A stretch of 64,000 nt of DNA. It comes from Thermococcus sp. SY098. GTDB lineage: Archaea > Methanobacteriota_B > Thermococci > Thermococcales > Thermococcaceae. This document shows, in pieces, positions 32,980 through 42,142 of this stretch (within the stretch, counting starts at the first letter, position 1; each line of letters starts with the position of its first letter). The stretch covers positions 1,392,760-1,456,759 of the forward strand of contig NZ_CP141821.1 of the NCBI RefSeq assembly GCF_035621495.1, written 5' to 3'. The translations under genes were made by a program, and so were the position numbers. The notes under the pieces are model-generated. The model was not told the origin of the DNA and made no database searches. It saw nothing but the letters and a program-made list of their open reading frames with translations.

Positions 32980-35580
32980 TCATCCAATTGTGACCTCTGC
33001 AAACGTGCTTATTGTGTCTGCATCAGTCCATTCCTGTCCTGGATCGAGGTCGTGAACTGATGGATCGTCTGGCAAGGTCTCCACTGCTGAATCGCCGGCG
33101 TTTGCTCCGGTTATCCATGCCACTATGCCGATCTTTGTCGGCTTTCCTCCAAGGGCATCCCACGGAATTGCGACTTCTAATGTCTGCAGACCGTTTGTAC
33201 TCCCTGTCCATGCTACAAATCCGAGATCTTGAAGGTTATAGTACTGCCATCCAGTGCCGTTCCAGAGCACAAGCTGCATGGTTTCAATTCTGTCAGTTCC
33301 TTTCTCTCCAAAGAACTCCCCGAACCACCAGAAGTAAAGTTCTGCATCAACACCTCTTGTGAAGCTTATTTTTCTTCCCCATCCATCGGTATCCCCTGTA
33401 TAGCCACCATCTTTATAGTCTAAGGCAAATCCATAGGCAATTCTCCATGAAGCTTTGTTTTCAGTTGTTAATGCGATGTAAAGGAAGTTATCATCGTAAT
33501 CGACATACAGTGCTTTAAGATTTGCCCCCTGCTGTCCAAAGCCTGTTGTATCTTCATAAACCAATGTTTCTGGACTCCAATCATCTAAATTGCCGTCAAT
33601 CTTCTTTGTAAGCTTATTGGCTAAGAGCTCGCCCTGCACTGCATTGAGGAACTTTTCAACTTCTCTCTGAATTCTTAGGAGCCTTGAATATGCCGCAAAT
33701 ATTTTCAAGCTTCCTCTGAGCTCCATGTTCCTTATTCCTATCATCTCCCTCCCTTCATTGAACATGGAAAGGCTTTCATTAAGCTGCATCTGGAAGTTCG
33801 TTATATTCTCTCTGTACTTAATTGGAAGCTTTGCTGCAGTTAAATTTTTGAGGAGTTCTTCGACCAGGGGGTACTTCTTTTCATAAAGCCTTGGCCATAC
33901 ATACTTGCCAAGGTTTATCATGTCGCTCTGGGTCTTTACTGCTTTTCCAATTTCAAGTTCCAATGTGGCAATGTTGTTTTCCTCATTGACCTCTTGAATA
34001 ACATTTTCAGGGTCAACAACTGCTTTGAAGACGTGAGTTCCCCATGAACCGGGATATTCGTAGGTGTACACCAAGTTAACTGAGCTTTCCGCGGAAACAT
34101 TTACAATCCACGAACTGAGAAGTTCATCATTGTCATAAAGCTCAACTTTAACGTTCTTGGCATCAACTTTGCCCAGGTTTTGGACTTCAACTGTTAGGTT
34201 GGCTGGCTGCCAGGGTTCTATGTCCAGGACATTTGAACTCAATTTTACAGTTAATTCGGGTTTTGGAATTGGGATTTCGATTACTGCAAAGTTCGATAGA
34301 TAGTCTTGGTCTGTCCAGTCACTCCCATCAACGTCTGGGTCTAATGGAACAGTATCAACGGCTGAATCGCCACCAAAGCTACCTGCAACCCATGCTATTA
34401 TGGCGAGTTCAGATGTTCTTCCTCCTATAGCACTCCATGGAATTGCCATCTCAAGGATCTGCAATCCATTTCCGCAGGTGGCAGCATATGTAACAACACT
34501 TCCAACATCTTGATAGTCCCAGCCGTTCCCATTCCAAGTTATGAAGTTTCCACCACCAATTTTATCATTTCCACTGTCGTACCAGAAGTAAATCTCGTAA
34601 TCTATCCCTCTTGAGAATCCTATTTTTCTTCCCCAAGCATCGGTATCTCCGGTATATCCCCCATCTTTGACATCAAGCCCAAATCCGTAGACGATTCCCC
34701 AGCTTGCAGTATTGTTTGTTGTTAATGCTATGTAGAGGTATTTGTCATCGTATGAAACATACAATTTGTCCAGATCTGCACCATCTGGACCATCTAATGT
34801 GCTGACTCCAACAATCTCGTAGTTTTCCCAATCACTTAGGTTGCCGTCGATGGTCTTTGGAGCTACCTGGATTTCTGCGAGATTTGTGAAGTAATCAGTA
34901 TCTCCCCATTCATCTCCGTTGAACCAGCTGGCATAAGGTTCATCAAGACTTTCCATCGCTGGGTCCCATGGCACAGAGCTGACTGCTGAGGAATCTCCCC
35001 CGCCTGCAATCCAAGCTATCAGTGCGAGCTTTTCTGGTTTTCCACCGAGCGCTGTCCAGGGAATCTTAACCTCCAATGTCTGGAGACCGGTTGAGGTGTC
35101 TCCGGTGTATGCAAAACCTGCCCCAACGTCTGCCAGCGCTTTATAGTCCCATCCTCCGCCAGTCCATGTAATGAAGTTGTCTGCTGTGATGCCGCTACCA
35201 CCGCTATACCAGAAGTAGATCTCGTAGTCAATTGCATATCCGTTTCCAAAGCCAATACGTCTTCCCCAAGCATCCATGTCTCCAGTGTATCCATTTCCGG
35301 TTCCTGGATCAATGTCAATTCCAATTCCATAAGCCAAGTCCCAGCTTTGAGAATTCCTTGTGGTTATCATAATGTACAGATATTCATCATCCCATGCAAC
35401 ATATAGGTTATTCAGATTTGCACCTGCGAGCCCATTGTCGTTGGCTGTAGCTATATAATCAAGTGTTCCCCAGTCGCTTAAGCTTCCATCAAGAACTTTT
35501 GTTCCATAAAGTCCACTCACTGCTGGCACTAAGCCCAGCACAATAAGTACAACAATAACAAAACTCAGACCTTTTTTCAT
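32980..35580 (-). CDS. secreted protein with three carbohydrate-binding-like repeats and CARDB domain
   Basis: An 866-residue protein. It has a signal peptide (residues 1-23). Repeats of about 200 residues at roughly 25-245 and 246-440 share motifs DGNLSDW, LYVAWDDEYLYI, YTGDTDAWGRKIGF, DYEIYFWY and LEVAIPW. A CARDB-like domain follows (PELTVKLSSNVLDIEP, about 445-545). A helical stretch (about 545-660) precedes a third repeat (about 665-866). The repeats resemble the C-terminal modules of Thermococcales amylopullulanase, but no catalytic domain is present. It is divergent from 4-alpha-glucanotransferase and probably binds starch at the cell surface. Start ATG behind GGGGTGAC. Last residues ATIG. 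Confidence 0.82.
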   Translation of the reverse strand: MKKGLSFVIVVLIVLGLVPAVSGLYGTKVLDGSLSDWGTLDYIATANDNGLAGANLNNLYVAWDDEYLYIMITTRNSQSWDLAYGIGIDIDPGTGNGYTGDMDAWGRRIGFGNGYAIDYEIYFWYSGGSGITADNFITWTGGGWDYKALADVGAGFAYTGDTSTGLQTLEVKIPWTALGGKPEKLALIAWIAGGGDSSAVSSVPWDPAMESLDEPYASWFNGDEWGDTDYFTNLAEIQVAPKTIDGNLSDWENYEIVGVSTLDGPDGADLDKLYVSYDDKYLYIALTTNNTASWGIVYGFGLDVKDGGYTGDTDAWGRKIGFSRGIDYEIYFWYDSGNDKIGGGNFITWNGNGWDYQDVGSVVTYAATCGNGLQILEMAIPWSAIGGRTSELAIIAWVAGSFGGDSAVDTVPLDPDVDGSDWTDQDYLSNFAVIEIPIPKPELTVKLSSNVLDIEPWQPANLTVEVQNLGKVDAKNVKVELYDNDELLSSWIVNVSAESSVNLVYTYEYPGSWGTHVFKAVVDPENVIQEVNEENNIATLELEIGKAVKTQSDMINLGKYVWPRLYEKKYPLVEELLKNLTAAKLPIKYRENITNFQMQLNESLSMFNEGREMIGIRNMELRGSLKIFAAYSRLLRIQREVEKFLNAVQGELLANKLTKKIDGNLDDWSPETLVYEDTTGFGQQGANLKALYVDYDDNFLYIALTTENKASWRIAYGFALDYKDGGYTGDTDGWGRKISFTRGVDAELYFWWFGEFFGEKGTDRIETMQLVLWNGTGWQYYNLQDLGFVAWTGSTNGLQTLEVAIPWDALGGKPTKIGIVAWITGANAGDSAVETLPDDPSVHDLDPGQEWTDADTISTFAEVTIG

Positions 35581-35586
35581 ACTGAG

Positions 35587-35601
35587 TCACCCCGGGTGAT
35601 A
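35587..35601. promoter_or_regulatory. imperfect glycolytic-motif-like inverted repeat
   Basis: TCACCCCGGGTGATA carries TCAC-N5-GTGATA, close to the Thermococcales glycolytic motif TATCAC-N5-GTGATA. It overlaps the ribosome binding site of the minus-strand secreted protein and probably its transcription start: a minus TATA-like ATATATCAAC is at 35614-35623. It may be a second operator or only the ribosome binding site by chance. Confidence 0.4.
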
Positions 35602-35655
35602 ATTGTTCACCCTTGTTGATATATGAGCATGATAATGTTTATATACCTTTTTGAA

Positions 35656-35672
35656 TATCACCGTTAGTGATA
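35656..35672 (+). promoter_or_regulatory. Thermococcales glycolytic motif (TGM) in divergent starch promoter
   Basis: TATCACCGTTAGTGATA matches TATCAC-N5-GTGATA exactly. This is the binding site of Tgr/TrmBL1, the regulator that senses maltodextrin. It lies about 10 bp downstream of the TATA box GTTTATATACC (35637-35647) and 20 bp upstream of the GH57 ATG. That position is associated with repression of glycolytic genes in the absence of maltodextrin. It is upstream of the minus-strand gene's TATA box, where it could act differently. Confidence 0.88.
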
Positions 35673-35692
35673 ATTATGATGGAGGTGTCGCA

Positions 35693-37666
35693 ATGATAAA
35701 TTTCATCTTTGGCATTCATAATCATCAGCCCCTTGGGAACTTTGGGTGGGTTTTTGAAGATGCTTACAACAAATCATACAGACCATTTATGGAGATCCTT
35801 GAAGAGTTTCCCTCAATGAAAGTTGCTGTTCATTTCAGCGGTCCCCTCCTTGAATGGATAAACGAAAACCATCCAGAGTATATTGAGCTTTTGAGAAAGC
35901 TTGTAAAAAGGGGTCAGCTCGAAATAGTTGTTGCAGGATTTTATGAGCCGGTGTTAGCAGCAATACCAAAGGAAGACAGGATTGAGCAGATAAAACTCCT
36001 TAAGGAGTTTGCTAAGAAGTTGGGTTATGACGCAAAGGGTGTATGGCTTACTGAAAGGGTGTGGCAGCCAGAATTGGTAAAAACTCTCAGGGAGAGTGGA
36101 ATTGAGTATGTTATAGTAGATGATTACCACTTCATGAGTGCCGGACTTAGCAAGGAAGATCTTTACTGGCCGTACTATACTGAAGATGGGGGAGAAGTTA
36201 TAGTTGTATTCCCAATTGACGAAAAGCTAAGGTACCTGATTCCTTTCCGTCCCGTAGAAAAGACCATTAGATATTTGGAAAGCTTAGCTGACAGCGATCC
36301 TTCAAAGGTCGCTGTTTTCCATGATGACGGTGAAAAATTTGGAGTTTGGCCTGGAACTTATGAATGGGTTTATAAAAAAGGCTGGCTTAGGGAGTTCTTT
36401 GATGCCGTCACAAGCAATGAGAGAATAAACCTCATGCTTTACTCTGAGTATCTTTCGAAGTTTACCCCAAGAGGGCTCGTCTATCTGCCGATAGCATCAT
36501 ACTTTGAAATGAGCGAGTGGTCTCTGCCAGCAAAACAGGCAAAGCTTTTTGTTGAGTTTGTTGAAAAATTGAAAAGGAGAGGAGAGTTTGAAAAGTACAG
36601 GGTATTCGTTAGGGGCGGCATTTGGAAGAACTTCTTCTATAAGTACCCGGAGAGCAATTTCATGCACAAAAGAATGCTCTATGTTAGCAAACTTGTCAGA
36701 AATATTCCTGAAGCGAGGGGGTACATACTTAAAGCCCAGTGCAACGATGCCTACTGGCATGGTGTCTTTGGCGGTGTTTATCTGCCTCACTTGAGGAGAG
36801 CAGTTTGGGAGAACATCATAAAGGCACAGAGCTATGTCACCACTGGAAACAGGGTTTTTGACGTGGATTTTGATGGAAGAGATGAAATCATGCTTGAAAA
36901 TGGAAGGTTTATAGCAACGATCAAGCCTCATTATGGAGGCTCAATCTTTGAGCTTAGCTCAAAGAGAAAAGCTGTTAACTACAACGATGTTTTAGCAAGA
37001 AGATGGGAGCACTACCACGAAGTTCCCGAAGCAGCAACTCCAGAGGAAGAAAGCGAAGAGGGCGTTGCAAGCATTCATGAGCTTGGTAAGAAAATCCCTG
37101 AGGAAATTAAGCGTGAGCTGGCTTATGACTGGCACCTCAGGGCTATTTTGCAAGATCACTTCATATCAACTACGGAGACTCTTGATACTTACCGCTTAGT
37201 TAAATATCATGAGCTTGGAGACTTCGTTAATCAGCCGTATGAATTTGAGCTTAATGGAAATAGTGTAAAGCTTTGGCGCAATGGGGGAGTATATGCCGAG
37301 AAAAAAGTTCTGGCAAGAGTTAAGAAAGAAATTGAGCTTACAAATGACGGCTTCTTGGCAAAATACAGCGTTTCACTTGGCGAGCCTTATGAAGTCCTCT
37401 TTGGAGTTGAACTTAACTTAGCCGTTCACAGCGTCATGGAGAATCCAGAGGAATTTGAAGCCGATAGAATACTCGTGAACGACACTTACGGTATTGGTAA
37501 AGTTGAGATAATCTTAGACAGAAAAGTTAAGGTATGGAAATTCCCAATTAAAACCCTCTCACAGTCGGAGAGTGGCTGGGACTTCATTCAGCAAGGAGTA
37601 AGCTATACTCTGTTGTTCCCAATAGAGAAGGAGCTTGAGTTTGAGATTAGGTTTAAGGAGCTCTGA
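35693..37666 (+). CDS. GH57 4-alpha-glucanotransferase
   Basis: A 657-residue cytosolic enzyme that transfers maltodextrin segments between alpha-1,4-glucans (amylomaltase activity). It is highly similar, from memory, to the Thermococcus litoralis enzyme (jgt) over its full length. The nucleophile Glu121 is in GVWLTERVWQPE and the acid/base Asp212 in VFHDDGEKFG. The domain opening FIFGIHNHQPLGNFGW is typical of GH57. The C-terminal beta domain (PYGIGKVEI-like and WDFIQQGVSYTLLFPIE) is complete. ATG at 35693 behind GGAGGTG; an upstream frame crosses the TGM. Controlled by the TGM at 35656. Confidence 0.97.
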   Translation: MINFIFGIHNHQPLGNFGWVFEDAYNKSYRPFMEILEEFPSMKVAVHFSGPLLEWINENHPEYIELLRKLVKRGQLEIVVAGFYEPVLAAIPKEDRIEQIKLLKEFAKKLGYDAKGVWLTERVWQPELVKTLRESGIEYVIVDDYHFMSAGLSKEDLYWPYYTEDGGEVIVVFPIDEKLRYLIPFRPVEKTIRYLESLADSDPSKVAVFHDDGEKFGVWPGTYEWVYKKGWLREFFDAVTSNERINLMLYSEYLSKFTPRGLVYLPIASYFEMSEWSLPAKQAKLFVEFVEKLKRRGEFEKYRVFVRGGIWKNFFYKYPESNFMHKRMLYVSKLVRNIPEARGYILKAQCNDAYWHGVFGGVYLPHLRRAVWENIIKAQSYVTTGNRVFDVDFDGRDEIMLENGRFIATIKPHYGGSIFELSSKRKAVNYNDVLARRWEHYHEVPEAATPEEESEEGVASIHELGKKIPEEIKRELAYDWHLRAILQDHFISTTETLDTYRLVKYHELGDFVNQPYEFELNGNSVKLWRNGGVYAEKKVLARVKKEIELTNDGFLAKYSVSLGEPYEVLFGVELNLAVHSVMENPEEFEADRILVNDTYGIGKVEIILDRKVKVWKFPIKTLSQSESGWDFIQQGVSYTLLFPIEKELEFEIRFKEL

Positions 37667-37721
37667 TTTTTAAAATTTTAAAAACAAAACGGCCGATTAT
37701 GGTTATCTTTCGCCCCTGACT

Positions 37722-38648
37722 TTATGATGCGCTGGATATCTGGGGCTTTATTCTAAAGTCTATTGGCTTTTCAAGACGCCAGACTTTGCAGAAGGAGCAC
37801 TTCTCACCCAAAGCTGGCATTCCACATACTTTGCACTCCTTGAGTTCTACTTCTTCAATTTCCTGCTCAAAGAGGTGTCTTTTCCTTAGGTAACCTTTCA
37901 CGAAGTTTATCTTTGTCCCCGGTCTTTTTTCTTCCATATTATTCAGAATCTCTTTATAGCTCAGAGTGGTCGCTCCCCTTGCATGCGGACATTCTTCAAC
38001 CATGTAGTCTATACCAACCGCTAAGGCATACGCAACAACTTCCCTTTCTGTGACTTCATAAAGGGGCTTGACCTTTTTCACGAATTTGCCTTCTCCGGGC
38101 AATAAAGGCCCTTGCTTGGCCAAATACTGGGTATTCCAGTTCATTATATTGCCAAAAATGAACGACGCTTCATCATCTAAGTTGTGTCCCGTAACGATAA
38201 CATCAAAGCCATTGTCATAGGCGAATTTGTTGAAGATGTACCTCTTAGTTATTCCACAGTAAGAGCATGTGGGGCGGGAAGTTTTAAGCTTACCAATCCC
38301 GGCTCCCAAGAGCTCTCTAACTCTAACTATATGAAGCTTAGCATTTATCATCTCACACTGCTTTTTGGCATATTCTTCACTTTTAGCTGAGTACTCTCCA
38401 ATTCCGAGGTTGATATAAAGGCACTCGATATTGTAGCCGAGTTTTTTGAGCACGTAAGAGACAACGGCTGAGTCTTTACCTCCGCTCACAACCACAAGAA
38501 TTCTCTCGTCTCTTTTTAGAAGCTTGTATTTCTCAATAGTTCTCTTAACTTTTCTCTCAAAATACTCTATGAAGTGCTCTCTGCAGAGATACATTTTTGG
38601 ATAGTGGAGCTTGATGAATGCCTTTCTCTCACAGAATTTGCACTTCAT
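37722..38648 (-). CDS. TtuA-like PP-loop tRNA thiolase (second paralogue)
   Basis: A 308-residue relative of the protein at 11249. It has an N-terminal zinc finger (CKFCERKAF...YLCREH), a PP-loop VSGGKDSAVVSYVLKKLGY, a central PTCSYCGITKRYIFN and a C-terminal zinc finger CKVCGMPALGEKCSFC. The substrate region differs from the first copy. It may thiolate another uridine or take a different partner; Ncs6/TtuA types cannot be told apart by eye. ATG start with GGTGAG upstream. Convergent with the glucanotransferase gene. Confidence 0.85.
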   Translation of the reverse strand: MKCKFCERKAFIKLHYPKMYLCREHFIEYFERKVKRTIEKYKLLKRDERILVVVSGGKDSAVVSYVLKKLGYNIECLYINLGIGEYSAKSEEYAKKQCEMINAKLHIVRVRELLGAGIGKLKTSRPTCSYCGITKRYIFNKFAYDNGFDVIVTGHNLDDEASFIFGNIMNWNTQYLAKQGPLLPGEGKFVKKVKPLYEVTEREVVAYALAVGIDYMVEECPHARGATTLSYKEILNNMEEKRPGTKINFVKGYLRKRHLFEQEIEEVELKECKVCGMPALGEKCSFCKVWRLEKPIDFRIKPQISSAS

Positions 38649-38705
38649 GTTCTCACCTAAGGAAAGGAGAAGGGGGAGATTTAAAAAACTTGCCTATCTT
38701 AATGA

Positions 38706-40163
38706 TTATCCCTCTAAGCTTTCAATTCTTTTCTTCCAGTTGCCTGGTTTTTTGAAATCTTTTTCTGTGTAATTCCCCTCTTTTTTCAGAATTCCCCTCG
38801 CAGCTAAGAGCCCTGTTGCGGCAGCGTTTACTATATCTCTGGAAAGCCCAGCACCATCGCCGGCGGCGAATATGTTTTCTATGCTGGTTTCTAAGTTCTC
38901 ATTTACTTCAGCTCTCATTGCATAGTATTTAATTTCAGGAGCATAGAGCAGAGTATGATCACTTGCAACTCCGGGGATTACTTTATCTAACTTTTCGAGA
39001 CCTTCTATTATATTCGTGACAACCCTATGGGGCAGAGCCATGGCTATATCCCCTGGGGTAACGTGTTTTAATGTCGGTTCAACGTTGCTCTTCCTTATCC
39101 TTGCCCATGTACTCCTCCTTCCTCTCCTTAAATCACCTAAACGTTGCAGAATTGGTTTTCCTCCACCGATCGTTGTTGCCAGCTGAGCGATGCTCTTTCC
39201 ATAAGCTGTTGTGTCTTCAACGGGCTCTGTAAGCTCTATTCTGCTCAAAAAGGCGAAATTTGTGTTGTTGCTTTTTCTATCTCTCATTGAATGTCCATTT
39301 ACACCAACATAACTATCATATCTTTCCTCCACAACAAAACCGTATGGATTTGTGCAGAATGTCCTAACGAAGTCGTCGTATGTGTCTGTGTAGATGTGAA
39401 ACTTTGGATCATGATTTATGCTTGTTATGGGCTCCATCACTATGGCGGGAACTTCAACCCTAACCCCCACATCTATTGGGCCGTGTCTGGCTTTTAGTCC
39501 AATTTTTTGGGCTACCTCGTGGAACCAGTCGGCTCCTCCTCTTCCGGGAGCTACAATTATGTATCTGGCTTTAGCCGTGAAGACAGTACCTCCTCTCCTC
39601 GCTACGACTTCACCTTGCCTAAATTCTTCAACTTTTGTCCAGAGAATGAACTTTACTCCCTTGCTTTCAAGATATTCTTTGATTGATTTTATCACTTCCT
39701 TTGTATGATCTGAACCAATGTGTCTCTGAATTATTGGGATGAATTTTACCCCTGCCTGAGCAGCCCTCCTCTCCCATTCTCGAATTTGCTCTTCATTCCC
39801 TTTGTAAAGCCTTCTTGGTGCTCCATGTCTCAGAAATATTTGATCAACTTCCCACACGAGCTGCCAAGAATAGTTCTCATCGTGTGTAAGTTCAGTTAAA
39901 TCGCCGCCGATATCTGGTCTTAGATTTATTGTTCCGTCGCTTAAGCCTCCAGCTCCTCCAACGCCGCTCATTATGTGACATGGCTTGCATCCAACACAGT
40001 AGCCGACTTCATACATTGGGCAAACTCTCTGGTCAATATCTCCACCTTCATCTATCACAGCTATTTTAAAATCGCTTTTCTCTGCAAGCTCATAAGCGGC
40101 AAAAAGACCTGCTGAACCTGCTCCTATAATGACAACGTCAAACTTTTCTTCAAAAGAAACCAT
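38706..40163 (-). CDS. NAD(P)/FAD-dependent oxidoreductase
   Basis: A 485-residue flavoprotein. FAD motif: FDVVIIGAGSAGLFAAYELAEKS. Second motif: IVAPGRGGADWFHEVA and ENIFAAGDGAGLSRDIVNAAATGLLAARGI near the C-terminus. A Cys-rich stretch near the N-terminus (RVCPMYEVGYCVGCKPCHIMSGVGGAGG) looks like a metal or Fe-S site and is shared by archaeal members of this 'FAD-dependent dehydrogenase' group. Substrate unknown. ATG at 40163 behind GGTAAGGGAT; the longer frame has no good start. Divergent from the restriction-modification genes. Confidence 0.82.
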   Translation of the reverse strand: MVSFEEKFDVVIIGAGSAGLFAAYELAEKSDFKIAVIDEGGDIDQRVCPMYEVGYCVGCKPCHIMSGVGGAGGLSDGTINLRPDIGGDLTELTHDENYSWQLVWEVDQIFLRHGAPRRLYKGNEEQIREWERRAAQAGVKFIPIIQRHIGSDHTKEVIKSIKEYLESKGVKFILWTKVEEFRQGEVVARRGGTVFTAKARYIIVAPGRGGADWFHEVAQKIGLKARHGPIDVGVRVEVPAIVMEPITSINHDPKFHIYTDTYDDFVRTFCTNPYGFVVEERYDSYVGVNGHSMRDRKSNNTNFAFLSRIELTEPVEDTTAYGKSIAQLATTIGGGKPILQRLGDLRRGRRSTWARIRKSNVEPTLKHVTPGDIAMALPHRVVTNIIEGLEKLDKVIPGVASDHTLLYAPEIKYYAMRAEVNENLETSIENIFAAGDGAGLSRDIVNAAATGLLAARGILKKEGNYTEKDFKKPGNWKKRIESLEG

Positions 40164-40297
40164 ATATCCCTTACCAAGGTTTGCAGTGTGCATACTTATA
40201 AAATTTGTGATCTTGGCACCCACAGAATGAGAACAGGCTGAAGTACCATAAACTTTATAATAATTTGTATCAAATATGTGTTTTAGGTGAGTATAGA

Positions 40298-40486
40298 ATG
40301 ACACAGAAAGAGGATGTAAAAAGAGTTCAAGTTACATTTACTAAGAATCAGTGGGAGCTAATTGAGAAGTTTAGAGGAATTTTGGGCCAAACGGATGCTG
40401 AGATTGTTAGAAATATTGTTCTTACTTGGTTGTCTGAAAAGTCAATCGTATCAACAACCATTAAGAAGTGGATGGAGGAAGAATAA
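40298..40486 (+). CDS. small RHH-like protein upstream of methyltransferase
   Basis: A 62-residue protein (KRVQVTFTKNQWELIEKFRG...DAEIVRNIVLTWLSEKS). The short beta-strand with two helices is typical of ribbon-helix-helix (CopG-like) DNA-binding proteins. It starts at ATG 40298 behind AGGTGAG and its stop directly abuts the methyltransferase start. In this position it may be a control protein that times the restriction-modification system, but that is inference. Confidence 0.65.
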   Translation: MTQKEDVKRVQVTFTKNQWELIEKFRGILGQTDAEIVRNIVLTWLSEKSIVSTTIKKWMEEE

Positions 40487-41389
40487 ATGATGAAAACTGT
40501 TCATAAAATTGTCTTTGGGGATTCTAGGAGGATGTATGAAGTTGAGGATGAGAGTGTTCATTTGGTAGTGACTTCTCCGCCGTATCCAATGATCGAAATA
40601 TGGGATGATCTTTTTAGAAGGTTAAACCCGGATATTGATAAAGCCTTTGAAAAATTAAAGGCTACAAGCAATAAACAGAAAAAAGAACGAATTGTTAGGG
40701 AAATTTATGAGTTAATGCATGAGACTTTATTGCCAGTCTGGGAAGAGGTTTACCGGGTGCTTGTCCCCGGAGGGATTGCATGTATCAATATTGGAGATGC
40801 AACAAGAAAGCTTAATGGTAATTTTAGACTGTTTCCAAATCATGCGAAAATCATCGAGTACTTTGAGAAGATTGGCTTTATCACACTGCCATATATCCTT
40901 TGGAAGAAGCCCACAAATAAGCCTAATGCATTCTTAGGTTCTGGGTTTTTACCACCAAATGCTTATGTTACATTAGATGTTGAATACATCTTAATATTCA
41001 GGAAGGGAGAACCTAGGAAGTTTAAACCGAAAGATCCATTAAGATATGCAAGTAGATACACTAAGGAGGAGAGGGATAAATGGTTCAGTCAAATTTGGGA
41101 AGATGTTAAAGGAGAGCGTCAGACGCATCCAAAGATAGCGAGAAGAACTGCAGCATACCCGGAGGAGATACCAAGAAGATTAATCAGAATGTTTTCAATA
41201 ATAGGCGACACAGTGTTAGATCCGTTTTTGGGAACTGGAACTACCACAAAAGTCGCAATTGAGTTACAAAGGAATTCAATAGGGTATGAGATTGATGAAA
41301 GCCTAAGACCAATAATTGAAGAGAAGATAGGGGTAAAACAAAGAAGATTGGGAGTAAATTTTGAAGTCAAATTTATTTATCGCGAATAA
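40487..41389 (+). CDS. site-specific DNA methyltransferase (N4-cytosine type, MjaI-system like)
   Basis: A 300-residue beta-class methyltransferase. Catalytic motif IV is VTSPPYPMIEIWDDLF (TSPPY, typical of N4-cytosine enzymes) near the N-terminus, and SAM-binding motif I is VLDPFLGTGTTTKVAIEL near the C-terminus. The partner restriction enzyme is convergent, 15 bp away. With an MjaI-like nuclease next to it the target is probably CTAG (inference). ATG start; a second ATG is adjacent. Confidence 0.9.
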   Translation: MMKTVHKIVFGDSRRMYEVEDESVHLVVTSPPYPMIEIWDDLFRRLNPDIDKAFEKLKATSNKQKKERIVREIYELMHETLLPVWEEVYRVLVPGGIACINIGDATRKLNGNFRLFPNHAKIIEYFEKIGFITLPYILWKKPTNKPNAFLGSGFLPPNAYVTLDVEYILIFRKGEPRKFKPKDPLRYASRYTKEERDKWFSQIWEDVKGERQTHPKIARRTAAYPEEIPRRLIRMFSIIGDTVLDPFLGTGTTTKVAIELQRNSIGYEIDESLRPIIEEKIGVKQRRLGVNFEVKFIYRE

Positions 41390-41404
41390 ATGATCCGCAA
41401 CAGC

Positions 41405-42040
41405 CTAAAGTGCTGTTAATACCGGAGAATAATCAATTACAATCTTGTTTTTCTTTTTCTCGTAAACAATTAGATATCCTTTGAGCTCTTCGGGCAGATG
41501 CCTTTCCTGCATAACATAAGTTTTAGGTTTTATTGACACAGGGATTTCCCTGTTTTTGAGGATAATTACTCCATCAATGCCCTTTGATTCTTCTTCTGGA
41601 GTGGCAAGGCGATAACCTGCTCCAACTTCTTCTGCTACTTTTTTCAGAATAGCCTCCTGCAGCATAAGGCCTTCATATGTTTTGACGAGAACCAAATCTT
41701 CTACCCACTTTCTTACATCCTCTTCATTCAAGTGCTCCAGTGCTTCTTTAAACTTACCAAGCATATCCCATATTTTTCTTGTTGCTTCATCTATCGCCTT
41801 GGGATATTTCCGCAAATACCATTTCTTCCAATCCTCAAATGTTTTACCCCCACTTTTCCTGAATTCTTTAATTAACTCGCTCATCTGGCCAACAACTTTT
41901 GGACGTGTTCCCTGTGCAAACTGATTTGCAAGATTAATTAGTTGTGAAGAATACTTTGGTAGCTCTGGTTTAGGGGGCAACCTGAGAAGTTCTCTTTCTT
42001 CATCAGAAGTAATCTCTACTATGCCCGTAGGTGTCTTCAT
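41405..42040 (-). CDS. MjaI-like type II restriction endonuclease
   Basis: A 211-residue protein. The stretch LINLANQFAQGTRPKVVGQMSELIKEF matches my recollection of MjaI, which cuts CTAG. The catalytic core is of the PD-(D/E)xK type: EEESKGIDGVIILKNREIPVSIKPK with Asp, Ser and Lys at fitting spacing. ATG at 42040 behind GGTGAC; a longer ATG start at 42052 is less likely. Convergent with its methyltransferase. Divergent from the CBS protein gene. Confidence 0.82.
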   Translation of the reverse strand: MKTPTGIVEITSDEERELLRLPPKPELPKYSSQLINLANQFAQGTRPKVVGQMSELIKEFRKSGGKTFEDWKKWYLRKYPKAIDEATRKIWDMLGKFKEALEHLNEEDVRKWVEDLVLVKTYEGLMLQEAILKKVAEEVGAGYRLATPEEESKGIDGVIILKNREIPVSIKPKTYVMQERHLPEELKGYLIVYEKKKNKIVIDYSPVLTAL

Positions 42041-42142
42041 AAATGTCACCATTTCTCTTTTTGCCTTTTGACTTTATTTTACTTTTCCATAGTATTTCGC
42101 ATAAATAGAGAAAGATTTAAACACATTTTTGTCCAATATATT

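Noticed and set aside
35587-35601. Second perfect glycolytic motif
   Set aside because: One half-site is incomplete (AGTCAC rather than TATCAC) and overlaps a ribosome binding site; kept only as a low-confidence feature.
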